NCBI RefSeq assembly: GCF_003060825.1
Contig: NZ_CP028922.1
Location: 1,536,501 to 1,600,500 of the forward strand
Reading direction: 5' to 3'
DNA from: Paenibacillus sp. CAA11
GTDB lineage: Bacteria > Bacillota > Bacilli > Paenibacillales > Paenibacillaceae
DNA: 64,000 nt
Each line of letters begins with the position of its first letter. The first letter of the stretch is position 1. The notes beneath the pieces are model-generated. The model saw only the letters and a program-made list of their open reading frames with translations, searched no databases and was not told the origin of the DNA. Shown in pieces: positions 62,127 to 64,000 of the stretch. Both the position numbers and the translations under genes were made by a program.

Positions 62127-63282
62127 AGCTAGGCTGAAAGCCTATGAGAAAGGTGAGCTGGAACAGGAAGAGAAGCTTCGCATGGAAGCCGAATTTGAGA
62201 AGCTGGAAATATATCAAGCCTACTTGGATGAACTGATGGGGGAGGAAACTAGGGTCTCCGTACAATACAGTCAGCGCCATCAGGGAGAGAGTGGCAAAAG
62301 TTCGAAAACGGCAAAAGAATACCGGATCTTGCGGCGAGGCAAATGGAAGATGCGCTGGAATACACTGCTTACGATGTTCAGTTTGTTCATTATAGTTTGG
62401 TTCGTAACCTATGTAGTGTCTGTTATCTACTACTCCACCGGCAAGCCGAACCGTGCCGAACTGATCAGAGATGTTGTCTCTTCGGCAGTAGCTGTGACGC
62501 AGCCGAATCGAACAGTTAATATGAATGAAGGCAGTTCATGGTTTTCCTTACAAATTAGTGGAGAGCTCAGTAAAAGAATCGGCAGCGAGAGCAAAATTAC
62601 GGGCGAGATGACTCAGCATTTCTTGTTCAGCTGGGCTAGAACGGGAGAAGACACCAGCTTCGAAGATCAGCCGCAAGCTAGAGGAGGCTTGTTCTGCCTT
62701 CCTGGCAAGGGACCTTATGATTACTCGGAAGTCTGGAGCAAGCTGGATAAACTCCCGGAGGGAACGGTGACGGAAGCCTATTTATCCCTTGATCGTTATT
62801 TTTCAACAGATGAACTGCTGGCTCTCTTTAAGGGCCGAGATGTGGATGTGGTGTGGATGGCGGCTAGAACAGGTCAAGAGGGTGCGTCTGCAGAAGGAGA
62901 TTCGGAAGTGCAACAACCTATGGGTTTCCCGGCGACACCGATATGGCATGAAGATGACTACACTATCATAAGTCGGCAAGTTACTGATAAGGGAACTGCG
63001 GTAAGCAGAAGATCCCCTTCGGTAGATGTATATGGCAGCGGGAAAATTCGGAATGAGAATTTTCTAAAAACTTTAAAATTAATCGGGCAGCACCCTTCCA
63101 TGGTCAGACTTACAGCTCCGTCCGTTGACTTTAAAGCAGCGGCAAACTATGTAGAAAAGAATGGCGTACAGCTTTACGGAGTGGTCATTACAGGACCCAC
63201 AAAGGAGATTCTTAAGCTCAAGCAAGAGAAATGGATTTCGTTCGTAAGGCTTGGAGAGTCTGAGCTGTGGAACTGGCGATGA
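62110..63282 (+). CDS. Membrane anti-sigma factor (Sigma_reg N/C type)
   Basis: The 390-residue protein has a cytoplasmic acidic helical part of about 85 residues (FKARLKAYEKGELEQEEKL), a single membrane helix (TLLTMFSLFIIVWFVTYVVSVIYY, about 95-118) and an outer domain of about 270 residues. This matches the sigma-regulator N/C-terminal families that sit beside ECF sigma genes. It overlaps the sigma gene by 17 bases, so the two are translated together. It probably holds the sigma factor inactive until an envelope signal arrives. Confidence 0.8.
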   Translation: MTEDFKARLKAYEKGELEQEEKLRMEAEFEKLEIYQAYLDELMGEETRVSVQYSQRHQGESGKSSKTAKEYRILRRGKWKMRWNTLLTMFSLFIIVWFVTYVVSVIYYSTGKPNRAELIRDVVSSAVAVTQPNRTVNMNEGSSWFSLQISGELSKRIGSESKITGEMTQHFLFSWARTGEDTSFEDQPQARGGLFCLPGKGPYDYSEVWSKLDKLPEGTVTEAYLSLDRYFSTDELLALFKGRDVDVVWMAARTGQEGASAEGDSEVQQPMGFPATPIWHEDDYTIISRQVTDKGTAVSRRSPSVDVYGSGKIRNENFLKTLKLIGQHPSMVRLTAPSVDFKAAANYVEKNGVQLYGVVITGPTKEILKLKQEKWISFVRLGESELWNWR

Positions 63283-63442
63283 GATAAGGTCCATTTCCTA
63301 GGAAATAAGAGAAACGGGTTTTGATCTGGGACAGGTGTGGTAATGGGTTAAGGTACGGCGTTGCTGAATAAGCAAGCCCAAAAAAGCCATGCTAGACATA
63401 AATAGCAAATCCAAACTTGATTTTAGGGAGGAGCATGCAAAC

Positions 63443-64000
63443 ATGTCGCAAAACAAGCAAACCTTGCCACCACAACATCAGTATCAGCAGCCAGGAATTG
63501 AAAGCCATATGAATCCGATGCCTCAGTATGAAGGAGACTATAAAGCTGCAGGTAAATTAAAAGGAAAGGTCGCCCTGATCACGGGCGGTGACAGTGGAAT
63601 TGGCAGAGCTGTAGCCATTGCTTATGCCAAGGAAGGTGCCGATGTAGCGATTATTTATCTGAACGAACAAAGCGATGCCAAGAAGACCAAAGAAGAAATC
63701 GAACAGGAAGGCGTTAAATCTCTTCTGATCGATGGCGATGTTGGGGACGAAGAGTTCTGCAAACAAGCTGTTCAAAAAACAGTCGATACGCTTGGCGGTC
63801 TGGATATTCTGGTTAACAATGCAGGGGAACAGCACCCACAGCAAAGCATTGAGGATATCACAACAGAACAGCTGCATAAGACGTTCCAGACGAATATATT
63901 CAGCATGTTCTATCTGGTAAAGGCAGCTATGCCGCATTTTAAGAAAGGCAGTACAATTATTAATACTGCTTCGATTACAGCCTATGAGGGCAATCCGCAG
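63443..64000 (+). CDS. SDR-family oxidoreductase (partial, 3' end outside window)
   Basis: The first 186 residues of a short-chain dehydrogenase are visible: a Gln/Pro-rich extension of about 40 residues, then the Rossmann start GKVALITGGDSGIGRAVAIAYAKEGADVAI, a DVGDEEFCKQAV segment, NNAGEQHP and the catalytic-region strand INTASITAYEG. The N-terminal extension is typical of the stress-linked YhdF/YhxD/GsiB-region SDRs of Bacillus. AGGGAGGAG precedes the ATG. The catalytic YxxxK lies beyond the window. Confidence 0.92.
   Translation, partial: MSQNKQTLPPQHQYQQPGIESHMNPMPQYEGDYKAAGKLKGKVALITGGDSGIGRAVAIAYAKEGADVAIIYLNEQSDAKKTKEEIEQEGVKSLLIDGDVGDEEFCKQAVQKTVDTLGGLDILVNNAGEQHPQQSIEDITTEQLHKTFQTNIFSMFYLVKAAMPHFKKGSTIINTASITAYEGNPQ

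Overview
The window looks like chromosome of a spore-forming, low-to-mid GC Gram-positive of the Paenibacillaceae, most likely Paenibacillus. The basis is strong AAGGAGG-type ribosome sites, frequent GTG and TTG starts, spore genes (cotJABC, yheC/yheD, ytrH/ytrI, ytvI, two YjcZ-type miniproteins) and Bacillus-like gene order (dnaE ... accD-accA-pyk ... ytvI ... citZ-icd-mdh). No rRNA, tRNA, CRISPR array, insertion sequence or phage gene was seen.

Layout. 1-1.9 kb: end of the suf Fe-S operon (sufS tail, sufU, sufB). 2.3-3.2 kb: a secreted discoidin-like protein. 3.6-9.4 kb: a YjcZ miniprotein, two HD-GYP proteins, a fused MoaD-MoaE molybdopterin synthase, a YunD-type metallophosphatase and UppP. 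9.5-13.3 kb: radical SAM YfkAB, a CNNM/CBS membrane protein and cotJABC. 13.6-16.8 kb: an A+T-rich ABC transporter cassette with a small membrane protein, preceded by a strong terminator that could act as an attenuator. 16.9-22.1 kb: a fructoselysine (frl) locus with a divergent GntR regulator and a Dcu-type carrier in the permease position. 22.3-28.6 kb: a second YjcZ miniprotein, then a glycan cluster (GT61, two GT4, DUF1796, FkbM methyltransferase). 28.7-33.5 kb: a winged-helix regulator with an MBL hydrolase, an OatA-like acyltransferase, an HxlR regulator and a HAD phosphatase. 33.5-42.0 kb: five tandem YheC/YheD ATP-grasp paralogues with a GNAT gene among them, divergent from yheB-yheA. 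42.0-54.0 kb: ytoI, ytrI/ytrH, dnaE, pgpA-like, accDA, pyk, thioesterase, fxsA. 54.2-57 kb: ytvI, a collagen-like protein and a stand-alone DUF4183 protein. 57.4-60.9 kb: citZ-icd-mdh. 61.0-64.0 kb: a membrane protein, an ECF sigma/anti-sigma pair with a convincing self-promoter, and the start of an SDR gene that runs off the window.

How the parts work together. Much of the window is housekeeping (Fe-S assembly, fatty-acid initiation, replication, lower glycolysis, TCA entry) interleaved with late-sporulation and spore-surface genes. The parts most likely to hold new biology are the A+T-rich ABC cassette, the frl operon with its Dcu carrier and spacer-located operator, the MoaD-MoaE fusion, the expanded YheC/YheD array, and the glycan cluster with its shared 26-bp repeat. 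All functional statements rest on reading motifs, gene order and remembered family features; no database search was possible.
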